Below, piece after piece: positions 23,315 to 35,271 of a DNA stretch of 64,000 nucleotides. The stretch covers positions 66,017,441 through 66,081,440 of the forward strand of contig OY288245.1 in the NCBI GenBank assembly GCA_958450325.1, given 5' to 3'. A program made the translations under genes and the position numbers. This DNA comes from Agrostemma githago. Taxonomy: Eukaryota; Streptophyta; Magnoliopsida; Caryophyllales; Caryophyllaceae. The notes beneath the pieces were generated by a model that ran no database searches, was not told the DNA's origin, and saw only the letters and a list, made by a program, of their open reading frames with translations. Numbering within the stretch: position 1 is the first letter of the stretch; every line of letters begins with the position of its first letter.

Positions 23315-23498
23315 ATACCTTTCTCGGCCTTTTGGCTAAGATCAAGTGTAGTATCTGTTCTTATCAGTTTAATATTTGTTATGTGGGCCAATGGCTCGCA
23401 CGATATTAAATTAATTTTTTAAGGGAGGAAGTCCGTCACAGTAGCTTGCTATTGGGTCTTCCGAGGATCGCCCGTGCGTTGCACTACTGCACGGGCCC
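23315..23498 (+). ncRNA. U2: U2 snRNA copy 9
   Basis: Same defects as copy 8 (USE gtcccacattg, stem IIa ttgtt, 3' box agtacta) but keeps attgggtc. The shared changes over a whole 1685-bp unit show one was copied from the other recently. Confidence 0.93.
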
Positions 23499-23859
23499 TA
23501 GGCGCACCCCTCCAATTCTAGTACTATTTGGATTTGAGTTCAGGCTCCCGTCTGGGGACGTAGCCATTTTCGAAAATCGGGGGTTTGCTTCGGAAGGAAT
23601 TTTATGCTGGCTCCTTTCGTACCGTGGTGGACGTACAGCCGCCGTGTTATGTTCGAGACTCTCATCATTCTGGGGGAAATGGACCTTGTAGCACCCGAAT
23701 CCGAGCAGCATTCCCTGTCCCCGGGGGACCTTCCTTTCATTTAAGTAGCACGGCCCGCATTAAATAGGACAGAAAGCAAGTGATGCACATCAAATCCCAC
23801 ATCGACAAAACACGGGAAATTAGCAACGTTAATAGCCCTTCGCTTGACGCTTGTCCATC

Positions 23860-24165
23860 GCCGAGCTCAGTAACATTAGCTTGTAACCCGTGTGGGGGCA
23901 TGGGGGTTGTAGGACGTGGACTCTGCTGCTTGGGTTGGGTCTGCGCGCCAGCTGCGGGCTGGCTCGCCCTCTCCAATTTGGGAGCCGGCTCACTCGGCAC
24001 GATCGAAGGGTCGTGTCAATTGGGTCCTAGAGAGGAGGGGATCGCGTGAGGCTGGATCCACAGAGCAATGAGTACCTCCCGCTCTCTTCAGTGGAAGGAA
24101 AATGAGTCGGTGCTGCCCGGGCCCGTTAGTGCCCGTTCAGTAGAGATCTCCAATGAACCATCACC
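23860..24165 (+). ncRNA. 7SL: 7SL (SRP) RNA copy 9
   Basis: 306 nt, same sequence type as copy 8, intact promoter and T5 terminator. Confidence 0.9.
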
Positions 24166-24999
24166 TTTTTGTTGTTACGTCTCTGCAGATATTTAACGCA
24201 GGAACAAATTCCCAACCTGCAAACCGCCGCCATTTATTTTCATTCCGCAAAAATGCTCCACTGAAAATATTTCGAGTCACATCGGCCTTACATGACAGAA
24301 AAAAAAAAGTAAAAGGAAATGAGAAAAAGCGGCCGAATTGTCAAAGGCCTTTCCCGTCGAACAGTGAACCGTCGTCACTCTCTCGGTCGAGATACTCGGC
24401 GCTCTGCCAGAACGCTCTACGCCCAGCCAATCGGTACTCCGAACTCACGACAATCTCGCACTACGCGGGGTCGGTATGTCGCGGTCGATTGATTCTATAT
24501 TGCATATAAATATTTATAACTGACCGTGGAATCTCGTCAAAAGAACTCCCACGCCCCGGCCCGAAAGCTTATAACGGGACATCCGGAGCTACTTCCTTAT
24601 TCACACGAAGAGCTTCACCAGTCGGTCCTCGCAACCCCGACATTTTAATTCAAACAGGTTTTCGTGAGAGAAAGGTGTTTCGTCCTCCGCATATTCGATC
24701 ATGTTATTCGGGGACGGGGGCATCACTACTTGATTATTCATAATTATTGAGCTACGACCCTTGGAGACGGGTGTAGACACGAGCGCAACCGATTTCAAAG
24801 TTCTAAATAATCAAAATGGAAGACTTGGTCGGTCCCGCGCGAGATCACCGGAGGTGCACACGGGGAAAATAAAGGGTGGATTGTGAGGAGGGTGTGGTCG
24901 TATGATATATAAAACGCAGGTTATGTCCCACATCGACAGTGGACCGAAAGAGAGATGATTTGTCAGCTATAAAAGGGCACACGATGTGATGCTTAGGGC

Positions 25000-25183
25000 A
25001 TACCTTTCTCGACCTTTTGGCTAAGATCAAGTGTAGTATCTGTTCTTATTAGTTTAATATCTGATATGTGGGCCAATGGCTCACACGATATTAAATAAAT
25101 TTTTTAAGGGAGGAAGTCCGTCACAGTAGCTTGCTATTGGGTCTTCCGAGCGTCGCCCGTGCGTTGCACTACTGCACGGGCCT
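25000..25183 (+). ncRNA. U2: U2 snRNA copy 10
   Basis: USE and TATA intact; the bases just upstream of the start differ (gatgcttagggc). Stem I region reads tcgacc, stem IIa first arm attag, and the Sm region is ataaatttttta. The 3' end is gcacgggcctt. 3' box intact. Confidence 0.94.
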
Positions 25184-25543
25184 TACGCGCGCCCCTCCAA
25201 TTCTAGTACAATTTGGATTTGAGTTCAGGCTCCCGTCTGGGGATGTAGCCAATTTCGAAAGTCAGGGGTTTGCTTCGGGCGGAATTTTATGCTGGCTCCT
25301 TTCGTACCGTGGTGGACGTACAGCCGTCGTGTAATGTTCGAGACACTCATCACTCTGGGGGAAATGAACCTTGTAGCACCCGAATCCGAGCAGCATTCCC
25401 TGTCCCCGGGGACCTTCCTTTCATTTAAGTAGCACGGCCCGCATTAAATAGGATAGAAAGCAAGTGATGCACATCAAATCCCACATCGACAAAACACGGG
25501 AAATTAGCAACGTTAATAGCCCTTCGCTTGACGCTTGTCCAAC

Positions 25544-25849
25544 GCCGATCTCAGTAGCATTAGCTTTTAACCCGTGTGGGGGCATGAGGGTTGTGCAACG
25601 TGGACTCTGCTGCTTGGGTTGGGTCTGCGCGCCATCAATGGGCTGGCTCGCCCTCTCCAACTTGGGAGCCGGCTCACTTGGCACGATCGAAAGGTCGTGT
25701 CAACTGGGTCCTATAGAGGAGGGGATCGCGTGAGGATGGATCCGCAGAGCAACGAGTACCTCCCGCTCTCTTCAGTGGAAGGAAAACGAGTCGGTGCTGC
25801 CCGGGCCCGTTAGTGCCCGTTCAGTAGAGATCTTCAATGAACCATCTTC
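25544..25849 (+). ncRNA. 7SL: 7SL (SRP) RNA copy 10
   Basis: 306 nt. Helix 3 is gatct, the Alu U-turn is tttaac as in copy 4, gagggttgtgcaac follows, and cgccatcaatggg lies in the central helix. It ends accatcttc before an uninterrupted T8 terminator. Confidence 0.87.
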
Positions 25850-26682
25850 TTTTTTTTGTTACGACTCCGCAGATATTTAACGCAGAAACAAATTCCCAAC
25901 CTGCAAACCGCTGCCATTTATCTTCATTCCACAAAAATGCTCCACTGAAAATATTTCGAGTCACATCGGCCTTACACGACAGAAAAAAAAAGTAAAAGGA
26001 AATGAGAAAAAGCGGCCGAATTGTCGAAGGCCTTTCCCGTCGAACAGTGAACCGTCGTCACACTCTCGGTCGAGATACTCGACGCTCTGCCAGAACGCTC
26101 TACGCCCAGCCAATCGTAACTCCGAACTCACGACAATCTCGCACTACGCGGGGTCGGTATGTCGCGGTCGATTGATTCTATATTGCATATAAATATATGT
26201 AACCGACCGTGGAATCTCGTCATAACAACTCCCACGCCCCGGCCCGAAAGCTTATAACGGGACATCCGGAACTACTTCCTTATTCACACGAAGAGCTTCA
26301 CCAGTCGGTCCCCGCAACCCCGACATTTTAATTCATACAGGTTTTCGTGAGAGAAAGGTGTTTCGTCCTCCGCATATTCGATCATGTTATTCGGGGACGG
26401 GGGCATCACTACTTGATTATTCATAATTATTGAGCTACGACCCTTGGAGACGGGTGTAGACACGAGCGCAACCGATTTCAAAGTTCTAAATAATCAAAAT
26501 GGAAGACTTGGTCGGTCCCTCGCGAGATCACCGGAGGTGCACACGGGGAAAATAAAGGGTGGATTGTGAGGAGGGTGTGGTCGTATGATATATAAAACGC
26601 AGGTTATGTCCCACATCGACAGTGGACCGAAAGAGAGATGATTTGTCAGCTATAAAAGGGCACACGATGTGAGGAGTAGGGC

Positions 26683-26866
26683 ATACCTTTCTCGGCCTTT
26701 TGGCTAAGATCAAGTGTAGTATTTGTTCTTATTAGTTTAATATCTGATATGTGGGCCAATGGCTCACACGATATTAAGTTAATTTTTTAAGGGAGGAAGT
26801 CCGTCACAGTAGCTTGCTATTGGGTCTTCCGAGCGTCGCGCGTGCGTTGCACTACTGCACGGGCCC
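26683..26866 (+). ncRNA. U2: U2 snRNA copy 11
   Basis: Promoter intact. GTAGTA is followed by tttg, stem IIa first arm is attag, ttaagttaa precedes the Sm site, and stem IV arm is gcgcgtgc (one mismatch). It is shared in part with copy 12. The unit downstream is split by the 26985-29582 insertion. Confidence 0.94.
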
Positions 26867-26984
26867 TAGGCGCGCCCCTCCAATTCTAGTACAATTTGGA
26901 TTTGAGTTCAGGCTCCCGTCTGGGGACGTAGCCATTTTCGAAAGTCGGGGGTTTGCTTCGGGCGGAATTTTATGCTGGCTCCAC

Positions 26985-29582
26985 TGTAATCCCCTATAAA
27001 TTCTAACGCAATACAGCGGTGGAAACACTGTAGATTTGGGATTAAAACACACTGATGTTCTAAATTTTACAAAAAGAACGATCAGTCAATACAAATGCCA
27101 CTTTTCACAAAAGGGCTGAAAATAAAAATTCTCCAAATGGGTTTAACAATCCAAAAATTAATATAAATGAAATAGAGAAGGATCCATGCTACTCGCTAGC
27201 TCACACCCAAACCCAGCAGCAAAATACCTGTCATGTTATAAACATAACAGCCACAACTCAGTGGGGAGTAACGTCGACGTTCTCCCAGCCATATTACATG
27301 ACATTAAAGCATAATTACTATTATATCAAAATAGCTCAAAATGGAAAACGTTTAAAACGATATAGTAAAATAATTTAAAATGATTGCCAACTTCCAAGTC
27401 AATATCAATCAATAATAATAACGGCGTTATGGATACGAATCAGTGCAACATAATAGACTTTCACTAGGAGAATACTAAACTAGCTTCGAGAACTTAGTTC
27501 AAACAAATCAAACTTCGATCTCTAACTAGGCTACTCAACCATAATAGGACGGCGACTTATCAATGCGAGGTCCTAGCTTAAGTAAATATGCACACCCCTC
27601 CTGGAACACCAAGTGTGTCCAGTTCAACCCGACGGCGTCTTACATGCGAGGTACGAGCTTAAGGTCAAAATGAACATACACTCCTGGACAAGAACATGCC
27701 CAGTTCAACAACCAATGCATCCCGCTCGGATACACTAGCCTTATAGCTGATGGCAAAACGTATACTCTAGACTGTATTACTCTACCCGTACACTTTCCTT
27801 ATTCCGTAACTCCAAAACAAAGCCATTATCGAAATTCAATAAAAATATAGTTTGTTCTTCAAAAGAGAAAACTTTATAAAAATATAAACTTTCTTAAAAT
27901 AATAACTTCCAAAAGTAGGTAATATTATATAAATAGAAATCGATTAAAATAGGAGTTATATAAAATAGTTAATATTAGGCCTCGAGACGTAAACATTATA
28001 TTTATTATATAAATGTATAATTCATGATTAAAAGTCAACTAAAGTCAAAATCATAATTATTTTTAAAAAAGTTGAAGTTTAAGTAACTAAAAGTATTTAA
28101 ATAACAAATTGACAGATTTTTCAGAACTGCACTGTCTTACTATAAACTTCATAATTAAATCAATAAAAATTAAAATAATGTAAGACCAGTGGGGTTCAAA
28201 ACTTTAGAAACTTAGTTACAACTTCTATTTCTGGAGAAAATCCTAGTTCCGAAAAACACATGGGTTTTTGTTCGTATATTTAAAATCTGACAGAATTAGA
28301 CACTCGATTGTATTTCTTTAATAAAACACGTTTAAAAATTGATTTTAAATAAATTCCAATTGAAATCATTAACTAGACTCTTCATAGTTTCTGTACGTAA
28401 ATTACCAATATTAAATAAAAAATTTAACACATGTTTAAATTTAGATCTTATCACAACTGACAGAATCGCGGATTAGTTTGACACCCGTTCATAAACAATT
28501 TATTTTGACCAAACCACTTGGAATTAATTTACGAAATTAAATAGACATAAATTAGACTTAAAATAAATAGTAGTCTCTTTTAAAAGTTTACGTAAATAAA
28601 GTCTTTAAAACAGAGTTTTAATTAACACAAAAACACTAACAGATTCTGAAACATGTTGTAACTCTATTAAAACAATAAAACTTTCAATTTGACCCTTTAT
28701 ATCAAAAATCACGAAAATTGTGAAATTAATTATTATTTGTATGTTTTAGTCTCGGTCTTTTAATACTTTTTAACATTTAAAAGAACGATTTATTCGCAAA
28801 TCTCGTAAAAACAATTTAAAAACAACAAAACGTGTGAAGATTTACGATTTTAAAGCCTTTGTTATTAAAAACGAGACATAAATATATTGTCTAACAAAAA
28901 TCTAATTTCTATACATGCAACTACAACAATAATATCACATAATACCGAGTAACGTGTCAATGTTACCTTAATCGAGATCCGAATCAATTAAATAATCATC
29001 TTCGTCGGATCTAGCACGACAGCCTACGAAATAATTAAAGATATGGTATTAAAACCACATTAAGTGAATAGAAAGGAGAAACGAGATGAAGAACGAAAAA
29101 GAGTAATTAAATTACCCTCGAGATCGGAAAGAATTAGAGACGAATTAGGATCTGATTGATGATGAACGAAAAGGATGAAGTTTAAAGTGAAACATAGAGA
29201 AGAAAAAAACTTCTGTTGTGAATCAAATAGACTAGAATGAATGAATGAGAATATAAAGAGAAATTAGGAAGCTAAAAGATAGGAATAATTGAGTTACAAG
29301 GACTCTTAACACAACTAGGAAACGAGATGGTTGATATGGAACGAACAAGCAACGAATTGATGTGATAAGTTTCCGATTAAAATAAACACGAGATAAGATT
29401 TAAAATAAATAGAATAAAAATAATATGTAGTGTTGACAAAAGAAGGTTCGTAAAATAATATAAGCGTTTATGAAGAAATCGGATTAAAACGCGTTAGAAA
29501 ATAATTATTGACGAAATATACAGAGTTACGATATAATCGTAACGGAACGGATAGCAAAATTAGGAAAATTGCGGGTGTTACA
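26985..29582. mobile_element. 2.6-kb TG...CA insertion, probable solo LTR
   Basis: AT-rich, non-coding sequence between ggctcc and ctttcg, which are almost contiguous in other units. It begins TGTAATCCCC and ends GGGTGTTACA, so both ends fit LTR termini, and the minus strand would start TGTAACACCC, a common start of plant Ty3/gypsy LTRs. No clean target duplication is left: the left flank reads ccac and the right ctttc. The ends also look like a weak inverted repeat, so a small DNA transposon is an alternative. No ORF above 70 aa with recognisable content lies inside. Confidence 0.5.
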
Positions 29583-29826
29583 CTTTCGGACCGTGGTGGA
29601 CGTACAGCCGCCGTGTAATGTTCGAGACACTCATCACTCCGGGGGAAATGAACCTTGTAGCACCCGAATCCGAGCAGCATTCCCTGTCCCCGGGGACCTT
29701 CCTTTCATTTACGTAGCACGCCCGCATTAAATAGGATAGAAAGCAAGTGATGCACATCAAATCCCACATCGACAAAACACGGGAAATTAGCAACGTTAAT
29801 AGCCCTTCGCTTGACGCTTGTCCAAC

Positions 29827-30132
29827 GCCGATCTCAGTAACATTAGCTTGTAACCCGTGTGGGGGCATGGGGGTTGTGGGACGTGGACTCTGCTTCTTGG
29901 GTTGGGTCTGCGCGCCATCTATGGGCTGGCTCGCCCTCTCCAAGTTGGGAGCCGGCTCACTTGGCACGATCGAAAGGTCGTGTCAACTGGGTCCTAGAGA
30001 GGAGGGGATCGCGTGAGGCTGGATCCACAGAGCAACGAGAACCTCCCGCTCTCTTCAGTGGAAGGAAAACGAGTCGGTGTTGCCCGGGCCCGTTAGTGCC
30101 CGTTCAGTAGAGATCTCCAATGAACCATCACC
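29827..30132 (+). ncRNA. 7SL: 7SL (SRP) RNA copy 11
   Basis: 306 nt downstream of the insertion, with its own USE (29761-29771 region, atcccacatcg) and TTAATA untouched. Helix 3 gatct variant, ctgcttcttggg in the central helix. It is now 3144 bp from the partner U2 start instead of 545. Confidence 0.88.
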
Positions 30133-30470
30133 TTTTTGTTGTTACGTCTCCGCAGATATTTAACGCAGGAACAAATTCCCAACCTGCAAACCGCCGCCAT
30201 TTATTTTCATTCCGCAAAAATGCTCCACTGAAAATATTTCGAGTCACATCGGCCTTACACGACAGAAAAAAAAAAGTAAAAGGAAATGAGAAAAAGCGGC
30301 CGAATTGTCGAAGGCCTTTCCCGTCGAACAGTGAACCGTCGTCACACTCTCGGTCGAGATACTCGACGCTCTGCCAGAACGCTCTACGCCCAGCCAATCG
30401 TAACTCCGAACTCACGACAATCTCGCACTACGCGGGGTCAGTATGTCGCGGTCGATTGATTCTATATTGC

Positions 30471-30473
<3 letters not shown>

Positions 30474-30502
<29 letters not shown>
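30474..30502. repeat. Expanded AT microsatellite in spacer
   Basis: The spacer core ataaatatatataa of other units is expanded here to an uninterrupted at-run of about 14 repeats before accgacc. Confidence 0.9.
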
Positions 30503-30503
<1 letters not shown>

Positions 30504-30984
30504 ACCGACCGTGGAATCTCGTCATAACAACTCCCACGCCCCGGCCCGAAAGCTTATAACGGGAAATCCGGAGCTACTTCCTTATTCACACAAAGAGCTT
30601 CACCAGTCGGTCCCCGCAACCCCGACATTTTAATTCATACTGGTTTTCGTGAGAGAAAGGTGTTTCGTCCTCCGCATATTCGATCATGTCATTCGGGGAC
30701 GGGGGCATCACTACTTGATTATTCATAATTATTGAGCTACGACCCTTGGAGACGGGTGTAGACACGAGCGCAACCGATTTCAAAGTTCTAAATAATCAAA
30801 ATGGAAGACTTGGTCGGTCCCGCGCGAGATCACCGGAGGTGCACACGGGGAAAATAAAGGGTGGATTGTGAGGAGGGTGTGGTCGTATGATATATAAAAC
30901 GCAGGTTATGTCCCACATCGACAGTGGACCGAAAGAGAGATGATTTGTCAGCTATAAAAGGGCACACGATGTGAGGAGTAGGGC

Positions 30985-31168
30985 ATACCTTTCTCGGCCT
31001 TTTGGCTAAGATCAAGTGTAGTATTTGTTCTTATTAGTTTAATATCTGATATGTGGGGCAATGGCTCACACGATATTTAATTAATTTTTTAAGGGAGGAA
31101 GTCCGTCACAGTAGCTTGCTATTGGGTCTTCCGAGCGTCGCCCGTGCGTTGCACTACTGCACGGGCCC
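30985..31168 (+). ncRNA. U2: U2 snRNA copy 12, broken 3' box
   Basis: Promoter intact. Stem IIa first arm attag, stem III tggggcaatgg (one mismatch), and atatttaatt before the Sm site. The 3' box is atttcaa instead of agtacaa, so 3' end formation may fail. Confidence 0.93.
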
Positions 31169-31529
31169 TAGGCGCGCCCCTTCAATTCTATTTCAATTTG
31201 GATTTGAGTTCAGGCTCCCGTCTGGGGACGTAGCCATTTTCGAAAGTCGGGGGTTTGCTTCGGGCGGAATTTTATGCTGGCTCCTTTCGTACCGTGGTGG
31301 ACATACAGCCGCCGTGTAATGTTCGAGACACTCATCACTCTGGGGGGAAATGAACCTTGTAGCACCCGAATCCGAGCAGCATTCCCTGTCCCCGGGGACC
31401 TTCCTTTCATTTAAGTAGCACGGCCAGCATTAAATAGGATAGAAAGCAAGTGATGCACATCAAATCCCACATCGACAAAACACGGGAAATTAGCAACGTT
31501 AATAGCCCTTCGCTTGACGCTTGTCCAAC

Positions 31530-31835
31530 GCCGATCTCAGTAACATTAGCTTGTAACCCGTGTGGGGGCATGGGGGTTGTGGGACGTGGACTCTGCTGCT
31601 TGGGTTGGGTCTGCGCGCCATCTATGGGCTGGCTCGCCCTATCGAAGTTGGGAGCCGGCTCACTTGGCACGATCGAAAGGTCGTGTCAACTGGGTCCTAG
31701 AGAGGAGGGGATCGCGTGTGGTTGGATCCACAGAGCAACGAGTACCTCCCGCTCTCTTCAGTGGAAGGAAAACGAGTAGGTGCTGCCCGGGCCCGTTAGT
31801 GCCCGTTCAGTAGAGATCTCCAATGAACCATCACC
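31530..31835 (+). ncRNA. 7SL: 7SL (SRP) RNA copy 12
   Basis: 306 nt. Helix 3 gatct variant, ccctatcgaag in the central helix and gcgtgtggttgg at helix 8. Promoter and terminator (T7) intact. Confidence 0.88.
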
Positions 31836-32668
31836 TTTTTTTGTTACGTCTCCGTAGATATTTAACGCAGAAACAAATTCCCAACCTGCAAACCGCCGCC
31901 ATTTATTTTCATTCCGCAAAAATGCTCCACTGAAAATATTTCGAGTCACATCGGCCTTACACGACAGAAAAAAAAAAGTAAAAGGAAATGAGAAAAAGCG
32001 GCCGAATTGTCGAAGGCCTTTCCCGTCGAACAGTGAACCGTCGTCACACTCTCGGTCGAGATACTCGACGCTCTGCCAGAACGCTCTACGCCCAGCCAAT
32101 CGTAACTCCGAACTCACGACAATCTCGCACTACGCGGGGTCGGTATGTCGCGGTCGATTGATTCTATATTGCATATAAATATATATAACCGACCGTGGAA
32201 TCTCGTCATAACAACTCCCACGCCCCGGCCCGAAAGCTTATAACGGGACATCCGGAGCTACTTCCTTATTCACACGAAGAGCTTCACCAGTCGGTCCCCG
32301 CAACCCCGACATTTTAATTCATACTGGTTTTCGTGAGAGAAAGGTGTTTCGTCCTCCGCATATTCGATCATGTTATTCAAGGACGGGGGCATCACTACTT
32401 GATTATTCATAATTATTGAGCTACGACCCTTGGAGACGGGTGTAGACACGAGCGCAACCGATTTCAAAGTTCTAAATAATCAAAATGGAAGACTTGGTCG
32501 GTCCCGCGCGAGATCACTGGAGGTGCACACGGGGAAAATAAAGGGTGGATTGTGAGGAGGGTGTGGTCGTATGATATATAAAACGCAGGTTATGTCCCAC
32601 ATCGACAGTGGACCGAAAGAGAGATGAATTGTCAGCTATAAAAGGGCACACGATGTGAGGAGTAGGGC

Positions 32669-33732
32669 ATACCTTTCTCGGCCTTTGTGCTAAGACGAAA
32701 AGTCTTTGGGCCACGGGTTTTGAAAGTTCGAGTTTTGATTTGGGCAGCATACCGGCTAGGAAGTAGGCTGTTTTGAGTAAAATCATAAGTCCTAAATTCG
32801 GTATGTGCCCCGGGTTTTGAAATTGAATAGTTTGAAAGGATGCAATTTTGAAAAATTGATGGTTTTTTGAAAACGACTCGGAAACCAAGTAGCACGTAGT
32901 CACACAACCATTATAACGACGCCATGTATGCTCTATACTAAGTCTCGGTCGGTCTATAGGGGGTCTATACCAGTGTACATTGTCTAGACGTTGATCGGGA
33001 CGGACTTCCTAAGTCGAGTTGATCTTAGAACATGCCACGAAACCCACTCGAATCGACTATGGACACCTTTTGACATATCCATATTGGAGTACATCAACGG
33101 TATAGTGGGACGTCGGTCGCGAGTACCGGCCCGGGAAAATATGGGTTATGCATGAACCATAAAACTAAAACGCGTATTGTATTTGTCAAACGATTTCTAT
33201 TCGAGTCTCACCCTGAGGATGCCGATGGTAAGTCACGCATCAGTTAATCCCCAGCAGAGTCGCCAAATTGTGGACATGACATAGGTCCACCCCGACGCGG
33301 CCACGCGCGGGTTTGGGGAGGCGAATGAATCTCCATATGAGAATGGATCGAATTAAAATTTAGGTCTATGTGGAGTCGCCACTGAATTTTGTGGTTATTC
33401 GGAACCATTCTAGCCCACTCTATGTCGTAGTGGGCCGTATACAAAATACGACCCATTTCCGATGTCAGAGTTTATTCGGCTCGTCCCTTTGCATTTGATA
33501 CCGATACCGACATTATCGGATATCGTGTATTGAATGACTCTAGTGCGCCAACGGTTTCGGGCATCCGGAAACCGAGGTTCTGAGTAAGGGGTGAGGGTAC
33601 ATGTCGGGAAACCCACAAAGGACACCCAACCCCGCCCGCACATTAGCGGCCTCTACTAAGAATTCGAATGACTTACAATACGCGCGTTAGTAAAACATTG
33701 TTCTTCCGAGCGTTGCACTACTGCACGGGCCC
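32669..33732 (+). pseudogene. U2: U2 snRNA copy 13, split by retroelement fragment
   Basis: The 5' 27 nt (with ttgtgc for tttggc) are joined at ctaaga to 1006 bp of Ogre/Tat DNA, and U2 resumes at tcttccgag (33702). About 124 nt of U2, including GTAGTA, stem II, stem III and the Sm site, are missing. The USE, TATA and 3' box remain, so a chimeric transcript of roughly 1 kb is possible. The 3' part also lacks tcgcccgtgcg. Confidence 0.93.
32696..33701 (-). mobile_element. Ogre/Tat fragment (leader, PBS, LTR 3' end) inside U2-13
   Basis: Reverse complement of the DNA around 55170-56185. In + order: leader, PBS (33248-33265, tccccagcagagtcgcca), then about 430 bp of LTR 3' end starting at 33269. 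It has no LTR terminus at the outer edges and no target duplication, and a deletion lies near its right end (taaaac joined to attgtt). It therefore entered as a DNA fragment, for example during break repair, and not by ordinary integration (inference). Confidence 0.9.
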
Positions 33733-34093
33733 TAGGCGCGCCCCTCCAATTCTAGTACAATTTTGATTTGAGTTCAGGCTCCCGTCTGGGGACGTAGCCA
33801 TTTTCGAAAGTCGGGGGTTTGCTTTGGGCGGAATTTTATGCTGGCTCCTTTCGTACCGTGGTGGACGTACAGCCGCCGTGTAATGTTCGAGACACTAATC
33901 ACTCTGGGGGAAATGGACCTTGTAGCACCCGAATCCGAGCAGCATTCCCTGTCCCCGGGGGACCTTCCTTTCAATTAAGTAGCACGGCCCGCATTAAATA
34001 GGATAGAAAGCAAGTGACGCACATCAAATCCCACATCAGCAAAACACGGGAAATTAGCAACATTAATAGCCCTTCGCTTGATGCTTGTCCATT

Positions 34094-34399
34094 GCCGAGC
34101 TCAGTAACATTAGCTTGTAACCCGTGTGGGGGCATGGGGGTTATAGGATGTGGACTCTGCTGCTTGGGTTGGGTCTGCGCGCCAGCTATGGGCTGGCTCG
34201 CCCTCTCCAATTTGGGAGCCAGCTCACTTGGCACGATCGAAGGGTCGTGTCAACTGGGTCCTAGAGAGGAGGGGATCGCGTGAGGCCGGATCCACAGAGC
34301 AACGAGTACCTCCCGCTCTCTTCAGTGGAAGGAAAACGAGTCGGTGCTGCCCACACCCGTTAGTGCCCGTTCAGTAGAGATCTCTAATGAACCATCACC
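34094..34399 (+). ncRNA. 7SL: 7SL (SRP) RNA copy 13
   Basis: 306 nt. USE altered at its last base (atcccacatca) and TTAATA preceded by acat. ttataggatg and ccacaccc distinguish it. After the T5 terminator a 38-bp segment is repeated (34398 and 34436), giving a second T5. Confidence 0.87.
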
Positions 34400-35271
34400 T
34401 TTTTGTTCTTACGTCTCCGTAGATATTTAACGCAGCCTTTTTGTTGTTACGTCTCCGTAGATATTTAACGCAGGAACAAATTCCCAACCTGCAAACCGCC
34501 GCCATTTATTTTCATTCCGCAAAAATGCTCCACTGAAAATATTTCGAGAGTCACGTCGGCCTTACACGACAGAAAAAAAAGTAAAAGGAAATGAGAAAAA
34601 GCGGCCGAATTGTCGAAGGCCTTTCCCGTCGAACAGTGAACCGTCGTCACTCTCTCGGTCGAGATACTCGGCGCTCTGCCAGAACGCTCTACGCCCAGCC
34701 AATCTGAACTCCGAACTCACGACAATCTCGCACTACGCGGGGTCGGTATGTCGCGGTCGATTGATTCTATATTGCATATAAATATATATAACCGACCATG
34801 GAATCTCGTCATAACAACTCCCACGCCTCGGCCCGAAAGCTTATAACGGGACATCCGGAGCTACTTCCTTATTCACACGAAGAGCTTCACCAGTCGGTCC
34901 CCGCAACCCCGACATTTTAATTCATACTGGTTTTCGTGAGAGAAAGGTGTTTCGTCCTCCGCATATTCGATCATGTTATTCGGGGACGGGGGCATCACTA
35001 CTTGATTATTCATAATTATTGAGCTACGACCCTTGGAGACGGGTGTAGACACGAGCGCAACCGATTTCAAAGTTCTAAATAATCAAAATGGAAGACTTGG
35101 TCGGTCCCGCGCGAGATCACCGGAGGTGCACACGGGGAAAATAAAGGGTGGATTGTGAGGAGGGTGTGGTCGTATGATATATAAAACGCAGGTTATGTCC
35201 CACATCGACAGTGGACCGAAAGAGAGATGATTTGTCAGCTATAAAAGGGCACACGATGTGAGGAGTAGGGC

